The notes below the pieces were generated by a model, which saw nothing but the letters and a program-made list of their open reading frames with translations, made no database searches and was not told where the DNA came from. Shown one piece after another: positions 34,192 through 42,923 of a stretch of DNA of 64,000 nucleotides; positions within the stretch are counted from its first letter, which is position 1; every line of letters begins with the position of its first letter. This DNA is from Chitinophagaceae bacterium (GTDB lineage: Bacteria; Bacteroidota; Bacteroidia; Chitinophagales; Chitinophagaceae), in the NCBI GenBank assembly GCA_016710745.1, contig JADJVB010000005.1, positions 310,001-374,000 of the forward strand, in the 5' to 3' direction. The translations under genes were made by a program, and so were the position numbers.

Positions 34192-34683
34192 ATGAAACAA
34201 ACATGCTTAATTTTCAGCCTGTTGCTACTATTGCAATCAGGCTTTGCCCAAACATCTTATTATAAAGGCGAATGGACGGAGGTAAATAAGAATGATCTAT
34301 TTACCGGTTTGTTTAAAATTGATGTTAAAAATGATGGCACAGTAAATGCTGAATTTGTTTGGACCTATTTAGCCATCGACAGTGCAAGCCTGGAATTACT
34401 GGATCTCTACAAGGGCAAAAAAGGCAAAACCGGCATTGAATATGCTGAAGGATATTTAAATGCAAAAACCAATGATCTATTATTAGAAGGTAAAAGCCTT
34501 GATGACCCGCATGTTATTTTGGGTAACGATAAGTATCATTTAAAACTCAGTTCAGATAATAAGGTTATTTATGGCACAAGCGATACCAATGGTACTAATG
34601 AAGGATTGATCTACGCAGTTAAATTAAAGGGTACTGCGGGAGAAAAAGAATTCCTGGCGGCCAGGGCGAAATTGAAAAAATAG
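34192..34683 (+). CDS. Hypothetical secreted protein
   Basis: 163 residues from the ATG at 34192, where MKQTCLIFSLLLLLQSGFAQ forms a signal peptide. The mature sequence (YYKGEWTEVNKNDLFTGLFKIDV, KGKKGKTGIEYAEGYLN, KYHLKLSSDNKVIYGTS) reads like a small beta-barrel of the lipocalin-like type, with no motif I can name. It is followed by a strong bidirectional terminator. Confidence 0.6.
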   Translation: MKQTCLIFSLLLLLQSGFAQTSYYKGEWTEVNKNDLFTGLFKIDVKNDGTVNAEFVWTYLAIDSASLELLDLYKGKKGKTGIEYAEGYLNAKTNDLLLEGKSLDDPHVILGNDKYHLKLSSDNKVIYGTSDTNGTNEGLIYAVKLKGTAGEKEFLAARAKLKK

Positions 34684-34701
34684 ATTTACCGGCATCGACA
34701 A

Positions 34702-34732
34702 AAAAAGTCCTCCGAAAACCGGAGGACTTTTT
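34702..34732. terminator. Bidirectional rho-independent terminator
   Basis: AAAAAGTCCTCCG, five-base loop, CGGAGGACTTTTT: a perfect 13-pair stem with A and T tracts on both sides, between two convergent genes. Confidence 0.92.
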
Positions 34733-34750
34733 AATGATTCAAGTTTGCAC

Positions 34751-37700
34751 TTATTTTTTGATAAATTTCCTCGTTATCGTTTCCTCTTCAGTAACGAAGG
34801 CAGCGATGTAAACACCAGGTGTCAGGTCAGAAATATCGATCTTATTTCCGCTCCTCATAGCGCCCAATTGTTTAACCAATGTTCCGTTCATACTGTACAT
34901 TTTAACAGCTTTCACTATTTCTGCGGTAGACACCGTCAGTTCATTTGTTGCAGGAACCGGATAAACCATCAGGTAGTTATCAAGCGCTGTAGCATCCAAA
35001 CCGGCTCTGCTTATTGCCATCAATTCACAGCTTTGGTTGCTATTGCTTTGCGATGCCGTATTGGAGCCGGTTACGGTTACCTGGTCAATATAGATCAGAT
35101 CGCTGTTATCGCTGGCATCACACTGGAACCTGAACTGTGCATTGGTTGGGAAATTCACGTTGGTTAAGTTAATCGTTGCATGATAGAATCCGTTATTATT
35201 AAATGACGTGCCGGATACATATGTTGCCACGGTGCTCCAGGTGCTTCCATTATAATATTGTACCCAGAAATCTTCTCCCGCTTCCATGCTGGTTGCATAG
35301 AAATAAAAATCGATGGTAAGCTGATTGTAGGCACTCACATTATAAGCTGATGAGGTCATGGCAGATGCTAAACCTGAATTATCCCTGATATAAATAGACC
35401 AGCTTCCTTCGTACGAACGTGTGCCGCTGTACCGGGCAACATCACTGCCTCCATCGGCCCAGCCATCCCAGCCGGTTTCAAAATAATGTGCAAAAATGGT
35501 AGTAGCGCCGCCAGCAGCCTGGGTACTTACATTGATCGTATTTGAATTAGTACCGTTGCCCGCTGCATCCTTTGCCCGCACATAAATGCTGTAAGCGGTA
35601 GATGCTGCCAAACCACTAACCGTATACGTTAAAGCCGTAGTAGTGGTTCCGTTCAAAGTACCATTTACATATACTTCATATCCGGTTACGCCCACATTGT
35701 CGGTTGCTGCCGTCCACGATAACCCGATCGTAGAAGCTGTGCTACCGGTAGAACTAAGTACCGGAGCTGTTGGTGGTTGTGTATCGCCCGCCGTTTGGGT
35801 GGTTGGATTGATGGTATTTGAATTGGTACCGTTGCCCGCCGCATCTTTTGCACGCACATAAATGCTATACAAAGTGGCCGGTGCCAAACCGGTTACTACA
35901 TAGGTTAAAGCAGTAGTGGTTGACCCGTTCAACGTTCCGTTTACATACACATCATACCCCGTAACGCCTACGTTATCAGTGGCAGCAGTCCATGATAAAC
36001 TGATGGTATTTGACGTAGTGCCTGTTGCACTTAATACAGGTGCTGAAGGTGGTTCTGTATCTGCAGCTGCGCCAATAATGGTAGTGAATATCCCCCTGCC
36101 ATGCGTGGCAGCAGCCAGCAAACCGTCGCTGCTTCGATACTGCAGCATATCTGTGCGAACGTTCGGAAACCCGGTTTCGGGCCCCCATAATGTAGCAGCA
36201 CCATTGATATTATCGGTTTGCCAAACACCGGTTTCAGTAGCGATGATCGCACTGGTATTACTGCCGGGATAAAACATGGCCCAACGCACCGGCATATCCG
36301 GCAGATCGCCGTCAATGGCAGTCCAGGTTGTACCACCGTTGCTGGTTACCCATACATTGCTGACCCCATAATTTGAAACACTGACAATAATGTTATTTTC
36401 GGTTGTACCAAATTCTATGCTCGAAATATTGGTACCCGTAACTTGCATACCACTGCCAATAATATTGGTAAACGTTGGTGTTGCATTCGCGTTGGCAGCC
36501 CTGATCAAAGTTGGTGTAACACCGCTTCCACCGCCGCCAAAATAAACTGTGTTATTGGTAAAAGGCGAAACCTTTACGTTCGATACCGTACCAGCGCCCA
36601 ATGCCGTCATCGAAACGGATGCAAATGTGCTTCCTGTTTGCGGGTTGCTCCATCTTACAAAAGCATTGGCCACACCACTGGCGTATAAAATATTATTTGT
36701 ATTGTCGTATGCGAATGGATTGATAAATCTTCCGGCCGTACTGGAATAATTTATCGACGTCCATGCACCCCCGCTGTTTGTACTTCTTCTGTATTGATTA
36801 TATACATAAGCACCAAACTGGTATTGAGGCTGGTTTTGATCAATCGCGGTAAAAGCGCCATCACCACCCGTAACTTCAACAGAACTGGTTAATCCGGCGC
36901 CATTCAATTGGTGAGTACCGTTATCCTGCGCACCGGCCAAAAAATAATTGGTTGATGTTGGATGTACGGCAACAGAGTAAAACTGCTTAATTCTCAGCCC
37001 CGTATTCTTGTCTTGAAAGGTTGTACCTCCATTTCCGGAATAATGAATTCCTCCATCACTGCCTACCAATACCTGGTTATTATTTCGCCAGGTAATAATT
37101 TGCTGATCGGCGTGTACATATTGTCCGGTTGTACCTACCCAATTGGATATTTTGGTCCAGGAGGTACCACCATTGGTGGTTTTATAACAATCTAAACTAC
37201 CCACGATCACGTTGTTTGCGTTATTGGGATCAATGGCAACGCCCATACAATACCAACCTTGTCCACTTGTAAAAGCGGGTGTAGTAGCTGTGGCGGCCCA
37301 GTTTGCACCTCCGTTGGTTGACTTATAAATGGTGGCTACCTGGTAACTGGTATTGGAAGGTAACGCATACAAATTATTGCCACTAACGGCCAGGGTTACG
37401 TTAACATTTACCGGCGTAAAAGAAACGGCCGGAGAGGTCCAACCGGTAGTGGTTACCGTTGCCGGGTTATCGGTATACCGGTAACCGGCACTCGCGGCGG
37501 CTGTATTAAAATATCCGCAAACAATATGTAATCTCCCGGTGCTGCTGATCACCATGTCGGGTATCCTGGCAGCCAGTCCTGAAGGCGTAATATTCGTCCA
37601 GGTTGATGTGGCTTTGGTATAGCGCTGAATACCCGAGTTATTTGAGGTTGAATTACAACCCACATATAAATTCCCGGCCGCGTCACAAACTACTTTACTT

Positions 37701-38332
37701 ACGTTCCAGAAATTAGAAGATCCGGGCATCAAAGTCCAGGTAACACCATGGTCTGTACTTGTCCACAAACCGGCACCCCTTACCGCATCGGCGTTGATCG
37801 CTTTTTCGCCAGTGCCAAAATACATGATGTTCACATCTGTAGGGTCCTGGCAAATGCTTGATACGGCCAGATTTCCCAGGAAATCATTGATGGGCGTCCA
37901 GCTGGCAGGTATAGCCGTAATATCATTTGTTTTCCAAAGGCCACCATCAATACCACCAACCCAAACGGTTTTTCCGGTAGCATCGCCCAGGTCTTCCCAA
38001 ATGGCCCGCATCCTTCCGGATGTTACACCATTCCCCGGCCTGCTGTTACCATTGCTTGGACCCACCACATCACTGTTGGGACCTCTTTCGGTCCAGGTAA
38101 ATGTTGGCGCCAAACTATTCCTGTTTTGGATTTTTTGCTGCCTGTCGGTGTAGGCATCAAATAATCTTCCCTTGGGCACATAGCCAAGTGCCGGATCTTT
38201 GGTCATATTTATTTCCTGGTCCAGCCGGGCTGAAATACCTGCAGCTTCTTCTTTCTGTACTCCCTGTTGGGCATAGGTGAATACCGAAAAGCTCAACAAC
38301 AGCAAGGCCATTGATGTAATTTTCTTAAACAT
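34751..38332 (-). CDS. Large secreted beta-propeller protein with two FN3 modules and T9SS type A sorting domain
   Basis: 1193 residues. Signal peptide (to TYAQ), a short pro-region, then roughly residues 60-760 of BNR/sortilin-like propeller repeats (SxDHGVTWT, STNGGANW, TTNGGTSWTKI, SNGGTTWTAI). Two near-identical fibronectin III modules of 92 residues follow (PPSAPVLSATG..., PPTAPVLSSTG...), then a jelly-roll-like segment (HYFETGWDGWADGG) and a C-terminal type A sorting domain (VYPVPATNELTVS ... DLTPGVYIAAFVTEEETITRKFIKK). It is expected to be exported by type IX secretion. It may bind or degrade polymers; no catalytic site is obvious. Confidence 0.9.
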   Translation of the reverse strand: MFKKITSMALLLLSFSVFTYAQQGVQKEEAAGISARLDQEINMTKDPALGYVPKGRLFDAYTDRQQKIQNRNSLAPTFTWTERGPNSDVVGPSNGNSRPGNGVTSGRMRAIWEDLGDATGKTVWVGGIDGGLWKTNDITAIPASWTPINDFLGNLAVSSICQDPTDVNIMYFGTGEKAINADAVRGAGLWTSTDHGVTWTLMPGSSNFWNVSKVVCDAAGNLYVGCNSTSNNSGIQRYTKATSTWTNITPSGLAARIPDMVISSTGRLHIVCGYFNTAAASAGYRYTDNPATVTTTGWTSPAVSFTPVNVNVTLAVSGNNLYALPSNTSYQVATIYKSTNGGANWAATATTPAFTSGQGWYCMGVAIDPNNANNVIVGSLDCYKTTNGGTSWTKISNWVGTTGQYVHADQQIITWRNNNQVLVGSDGGIHYSGNGGTTFQDKNTGLRIKQFYSVAVHPTSTNYFLAGAQDNGTHQLNGAGLTSSVEVTGGDGAFTAIDQNQPQYQFGAYVYNQYRRSTNSGGAWTSINYSSTAGRFINPFAYDNTNNILYASGVANAFVRWSNPQTGSTFASVSMTALGAGTVSNVKVSPFTNNTVYFGGGGSGVTPTLIRAANANATPTFTNIIGSGMQVTGTNISSIEFGTTENNIIVSVSNYGVSNVWVTSNGGTTWTAIDGDLPDMPVRWAMFYPGSNTSAIIATETGVWQTDNINGAATLWGPETGFPNVRTDMLQYRSSDGLLAAATHGRGIFTTIIGAAADTEPPSAPVLSATGTTSNTISLSWTAATDNVGVTGYDVYVNGTLNGSTTTALTYVVTGLAPATLYSIYVRAKDAAGNGTNSNTINPTTQTAGDTQPPTAPVLSSTGSTASTIGLSWTAATDNVGVTGYEVYVNGTLNGTTTTALTYTVSGLAASTAYSIYVRAKDAAGNGTNSNTINVSTQAAGGATTIFAHYFETGWDGWADGGSDVARYSGTRSYEGSWSIYIRDNSGLASAMTSSAYNVSAYNQLTIDFYFYATSMEAGEDFWVQYYNGSTWSTVATYVSGTSFNNNGFYHATINLTNVNFPTNAQFRFQCDASDNSDLIYIDQVTVTGSNTASQSNSNQSCELMAISRAGLDATALDNYLMVYPVPATNELTVSTAEIVKAVKMYSMNGTLVKQLGAMRSGNKIDISDLTPGVYIAAFVTEEETITRKFIKK
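35512..36063 (-). repeat. Tandem duplication encoding two FN3 modules
   Basis: Two direct repeats with a 276-bp (92-codon) period; for example taccgttgcccgc recurs at 35551 and 35827. High DNA identity suggests a recent duplication within the gene. Confidence 0.75.
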
Positions 38333-38563
38333 AAATAAAATGATTTAGTGGTAAAATGATTTTAATCTTCAATGTAGAATTATTTTTTCGAATAAGTATT
38401 AGTAATTATACGGGGGCTTTTACGTTGTGGATAATTTTTTGGAAACGTAGAATTTTTTCGACAACAAACAAGGAGAATGAGAAAGGATGGTTAGTTAGAA
38501 CCGGATGGGCATCTTTACGCAGCGATGCCGGTTTCTGTTTTAGCAATACCTGATAAAACCCGA

Positions 38564-40120
38564 TTACCGATGCCGGCTCTTCAGGTATTTTTCATGTACC
38601 ACATCACTCATCGGTTTTTCATAAACCTTACTTTCTACCCAGCTGATAATATCCAGGTAGGAAAATACACGGGTTTCGTATCGGTTCTTCTCGAACTGTT
38701 TAATGTGCTCCAGCAATTTTTTTAATTTTAGGTTTAATTTCGCAGCCTATTCGTACACATTATTTTTCAAAAATTTAAACACCTCTTCTTCCACTACGGT
38801 CAAATTTTCCATACGCGACATAAAACGGAAAACTGATTTGATCAACGATTCAATGATGGCATCATTGCCGAGTTCGAAGTGTGCCATCAGGTGCAACAGG
38901 CGGGCGTAGCATTGGAGGTCAATGCGCATATCCACCGGGCCGTTAATTATTTTTTGTAAATGATCTATCGACTCCTCGTAATTACCGTTACCAAAATATA
39001 GTAATGCCGTTTTGTATTGAATTACCAGTACCCGGTGTCTGTCGATATACATCTGAAATTCTTCCAAACCCTTTTCAACGGCAGGAACCAGTTTGATACC
39101 TTCGCTGAAACTGCCTTTCATCAAATGCTGGTTAACCTTTGCGCTGGTTAAATAAACAAAGGCCTGCATCCTGAAATTATCATGTTGGCTAGCCGGTTTT
39201 GAAAAGGTAAACCGCTCAAACCGGGCCAGGTATTTATCGAACTGTTTAAAATTTCTGAGGTCGAAATTGGCCGTCAGCAGGTTGTGCATACCTTTAATAT
39301 AATGCCCGGTTTCTACAGTGATCATCAGGGGTTCATTCTTAAACAGATCCACCCATTTTTTGCTGTACCGGTAGTACATCAAAAAATCCTGGCGGATAAA
39401 AGCATACCAGCAATAACTCTGATAAAGATACAGGCGCTGGTAAAAACCGGTAACCCGGTTAGCACCGATCAGCATATTCTGTTTAAAGAACAGCCTAACC
39501 CCTTTTTCGTCATTTGTATTGCGGGCATGACCATGTTTTACATACCATTGATACAATTGCAGCGCCAGGTTCGACAGCGCCGTAATTTCATTCCTTTGTT
39601 TATTAACGTCATCAGCTTCCGCTGTTATTTTGTCGGCAGCGCCATCACCACTTCGGGTAATATGGAGGGTTTCAATTTTTTTTTGCAGCGAAATTACCTG
39701 TATCAGGAAACTATCCTGGTGATATTGCCGGGCCAGGTCCTTTACCCGGTCGAGGATTTTTAAGCTTTGCAGATACAACCCTTTGTTGTACAAAATGCTG
39801 GCGTAGTCGAGTTGCTCGTGTAATTGCAGGTCGATACTGTTTGCACTCTTTAAAAGCCGTAAACTGGCCAGCAATTCTTTGTACAGGTGTGCTTTTAAAT
39901 TGGCAAATTGAGGTTTTTCAATACCGTCCAGTTTTTTCAGGATATTTGTTTCATCGTAGTCCTTTCCTTTATCAATGGCATCAAAAAGCCTGATCACTTT
40001 CAGGTCTTCCCGTGCCGAACTTCTCTTAATATACAGCTTAAAATGCCGCTTCTCCGCCTTTTCCAGCGATTTAATCAGTTGAAATAATATATCGGCCGAT
40101 CGGTTGGACATCATAAACAA
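38564..40120 (-). CDS. Conserved Bacteroidota helical-repeat protein with an in-frame TAG
   Basis: The open frame 38747-40120 encodes 457 residues of TPR-like helices (RSADILFQLIKSLEKAEKRHF..., LYNKGLYLQSLKILDRVKDLA) and stops at TAG (38747-38749). The same frame continues for 60 sense codons (KKLLEHIKQFEKNRYETRV, FSYLDIISWVESKVYEKP) to TAA at 38564-38566. That tail is clearly protein-like and matches my memory of how such proteins end. CAG to TAG is the simplest change (NNVYE-Q-AAK). The full protein would be 518 residues; function unknown. The last part of the entry is therefore read through or lost. Confidence 0.72.
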
Positions 40121-40520
40121 TATTTATCAAAACCCTTTGCAGGAAAGGATTACAGGTATATATTATGCTTTTAGCATGGTATAATCAACCAAAGGTTGGT
40201 TATGTATGCAAAAATAACCATCATACATTTGTTTTACAAAGATGGTTAGTTCATACAGCAACAATCGTTAAAAAGGAACAATCAATCGTTAGAAGGCTTA
40301 CCGCCGTTTCGCTGAACCGATCAGCATCAAAAGGGAATATAAATTTTTCATATAGCAAGCAATCGTTAAAAAGTCACTCCGTTTCTACGGAGTGGCAATT
40401 TATTTGCAATAATACCTAATTAATTCTGAAAAATAACAAGGATCATCCCGGTCAATTAAAATTACCCCGTAATCATTTTAAAAATATATTTGCTGGTAGT
40501 TTCAAACGCTTAGCCTGCTT
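40121..40520. other. 400-bp intergenic region with three direct repeats and a hairpin
   Basis: Holds three copies of CAATCGTTA(A/G)AA (40262, 40283 and 40360) and an eight-pair hairpin CACTCCGT-TTCT-ACGGAGTG (40375-40394). It is A/T-rich, separates divergent genes, and has no convincing coding frame. It could hold regulator sites or a small RNA; neither is shown. Confidence 0.5.
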
Positions 40521-41982
40521 ATGAATCGGATCAAAAACAACCAACACCGGATATCCATTGCACTTGGCCTGGTGCTGGCATTCTCCATTGGGTTAATCAA
40601 CCCTTTTTCCCTGAACGATGACGCAGCCAGGGCGGTAGCCGTGGCTGTTTTGATGATCACCTGGTGGATCACAGAGGCTATTCCCATGCCGGCAGTGGCC
40701 CTGGTTCCGTTGGTATCAAATCCAATATTGAAGATCGGCAGCATTGAGGAAGTATCAACAGCCTACAGCAACCCGGTTATTTTTTTATTTATGGGCGGCT
40801 TTATGTTGGGGTTGGCCATTGAAAAATGGAACCTGCATAAACGCATTGCGTTGCATATCGTAAAACGTACTGGAACCAGCGGCAACCGTATCATACTGGG
40901 CTTTATCATCGCCACTGCGTTTCTTAGTATGTGGCTTAGCAATACCGCTACTGCTATGATGATGTTCCCCATTGCCATCAGCGTTATTGCAGTGATGAAA
41001 GATCATCAACAACCCAATACCAGCATCTTTAACTTTTCCATGGTGCTCATGCTGGTGATCGCCTATGCCGCCAATTTCGGCGGTATGGCCACCATCATTG
41101 GAACACCACCTAACGTTGCGTTTGTGGGATTCATTGAAAAAATATGGCTATAGTATTCAATTTATTGACTGGTTACTGGTTTGCCTGCCCCTGGTGATCT
41201 TATTATTGGCGGCCCTCTACTTTGTGCTCACCAAATGGATGTACCCCAGCCATATTAAGAACAGCGCCGGCGTTAACGACTATATCAACGAAGAAATAAG
41301 CGAATTGGGCAAATTATCGGTTGCCGAAAAAAGGGTGCTTTTTATTTTTTGTGCTACCGCCTCACTTTGGATAGGCAAAGGACTGATCAACCAGCTACGC
41401 CTTATCAACCTCAACGACTCCATGATCGCAATCCTGGGTGCATTGGCTTTATTTGCCACTACCAGCGGTGTTAAGAATGATAAAAAACCGATAATGTTAC
41501 TGGATTGGCACGACACCTCAAAAATGGCCTGGGGAATATTATTACTTTTTGGCGGAGGAATTGCGCTGGCCAATACCCTGGAAAAAGTTGGTGTCATGTC
41601 GCAGATCGGTGACTGGCTTGCTGGTTTTAGCCATATTGGCGTTATCGGCCTGGTGTTGCTGATCGTTGTTATATCAATATTCCTCAGTGAGTTGATGAGC
41701 AATGTAGCCCAGGTTATTGTGCTGGCACCGGTACTTGCCGCCCTGGCGGATGCCTTACATATGGATGCCTTAATGTTGGGAATACCCATGACCCTCGCGG
41801 CGAGCGCTGCGGCCATGATGCCGATGGGTACACCACCCAATGCCATTGTGTTCAGCAGTGGTCATATCAAATTAAAAGACATGTTGAAAGCCGGCTTTGT
41901 AATGAATATCATCAGCATCATTTTGATAACCCTGTTCTGCCTCCTGGTATTACCTTATGTGATGAGTGTGATCAAAAAATAA
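40521..41982 (+). pseudogene. SLC13/DASS family sodium:anion symporter, frameshifted
   Basis: The first frame (40521-41153) has the N-terminal half: ITWWITEAIPMPAVALVPLV, GGFMLGLAIEKWNLH and WLSNTATAMMMFPIA (the SNT motif). The second frame (to 41982) has the rest: LELMSNVA-type FLSELMSNVAQVIV and MMPMGTPPNAIVFSSG. They join if one A is removed from A6 (41137-41142), giving VGFIEKYGYSIQFIDW and a 486-residue transporter for di- or tricarboxylates or sulfate. Both SNT-like motifs are present, so the gene is otherwise complete. One-base homopolymer error is likely. Confidence 0.85.
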
Positions 41983-42060
41983 AACGGGGAATTATTTTTC
42001 TCCAGGTAAAAAGCGGGCGTTATCAACTATTTTCCAGCCTGCGCCCGGTACCGCGCACGA

Positions 42061-42786
42061 TCATTTTCCGCCAAACACTTTTTTCAGGATATCGGTTACC
42101 TGGGCCGCCGGATCTTTTCGGATCTTCTGCTCTTCCAGCCCGATATTGTAGAATAATCCGCTTAAAGCACGTTCAGTTACATACGCCGTAAGATCGGTGT
42201 TTACTTTTTTTGCGGAGAACCGGTTATAATTGGTAAAAACATCGTTCCAGTATTTGGTAGCATCCACTTTTACCAATGCCGCTTCAATGACCGGTCTGAA
42301 TTTTTCGGTAAGCACCGTTGAAGTGGTCGACTTTAAATAATCAGTTGCGGCAAAATCACCACCTCGTAATATTTGTAAACCGTCCTTTATACTCATTTCT
42401 TTTATGGCATCCCAAAAGATGGTACCAACACCACTCGCAGCATCCTCGGCGGCCCGGTTCATCGACAAAACCGCTTTATCAACCATATTGCCCATTCCTA
42501 AATTACGTAAGGTACTCTCTACTTTCTTTGCTTCTTCCGGCATTAATATTTTAACCGCAGCATCACCAAAAAAACCATCCAGTTTGCTTAATTTTTTTTC
42601 ACTATTGTCGGTACCTACCCGGAGCGCATCCTTCAATCCGCTGATAATATCGTCATTGCTGAGGTTTGAACCGGAAACCGTAGAGGACGTACCCGTAACT
42701 TTATCAAATAAACCTCTAAGTGTTTGCGCCGAACCCGTTTGAACAATAAAAAAAGCGCCGGCAAATAATAATATAATTCTCTTCAT
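42061..42786 (-). CDS. DUF4197 domain-containing exported protein
   Basis: 241 residues with a signal peptide ending at TGSAQ. The whole mature part matches DUF4197: LSNDDIISGLKDALRVGTDN, LMPEEAKKVESTLRNLGMGN, MNRAAEDAASGVGTIFWDAI, ALSGLFYNIGLEEQKIRKDP. A helical periplasmic protein of unknown function, usually monocistronic as here. Confidence 0.92.
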   Translation of the reverse strand: MKRIILLFAGAFFIVQTGSAQTLRGLFDKVTGTSSTVSGSNLSNDDIISGLKDALRVGTDNSEKKLSKLDGFFGDAAVKILMPEEAKKVESTLRNLGMGNMVDKAVLSMNRAAEDAASGVGTIFWDAIKEMSIKDGLQILRGGDFAATDYLKSTTSTVLTEKFRPVIEAALVKVDATKYWNDVFTNYNRFSAKKVNTDLTAYVTERALSGLFYNIGLEEQKIRKDPAAQVTDILKKVFGGK

Positions 42787-42807
42787 ATCTTTTTATTGAA
42801 TATACAG

Positions 42808-42835
42808 CAAAAATAACGCCATCGATGCTAACAAA
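42808..42835 (-). promoter_or_regulatory. Candidate promoter of the DUF4197 gene
   Basis: On the minus strand TATTTTTG (42808-42815) is the -7 element, with TTTG (42832-42835) 16 bp upstream, slightly short spacing. Leader about 15 nt. Confidence 0.4.
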
Positions 42836-42897
42836 GGGTTAAAAGACTTCAATTAGCAGGCTATTTGCTTCAAATTAACGGATAAGATATAATTGCT

Positions 42898-42905
42898 TAA
42901 ATTTG
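42898..42905 (+). promoter_or_regulatory. Candidate -7 element for the S46 peptidase gene
   Basis: TAAATTTG matches TAnnTTTG 18 bp before the start. The nearest TTTG is 30 bp upstream, outside normal spacing. Confidence 0.35.
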
Positions 42906-42923
42906 TTAACATAAAAATTACAT

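Noticed and set aside
35512..36063. Mobile-element duplication
   Set aside because: The period is an exact codon multiple encoding complete FN3 modules, so it is domain duplication within a gene.
40262..40373. CRISPR-like array from the three CAATCGTTA repeats
   Set aside because: Repeats are about 13 bp, unevenly spaced (21 and 77 bp), and no cas gene is nearby.
41280..41846. 188-residue minus-strand frame in the SLC13 gene
   Set aside because: Complement of transporter helices; hydrophobicity is inherited from the sense strand.
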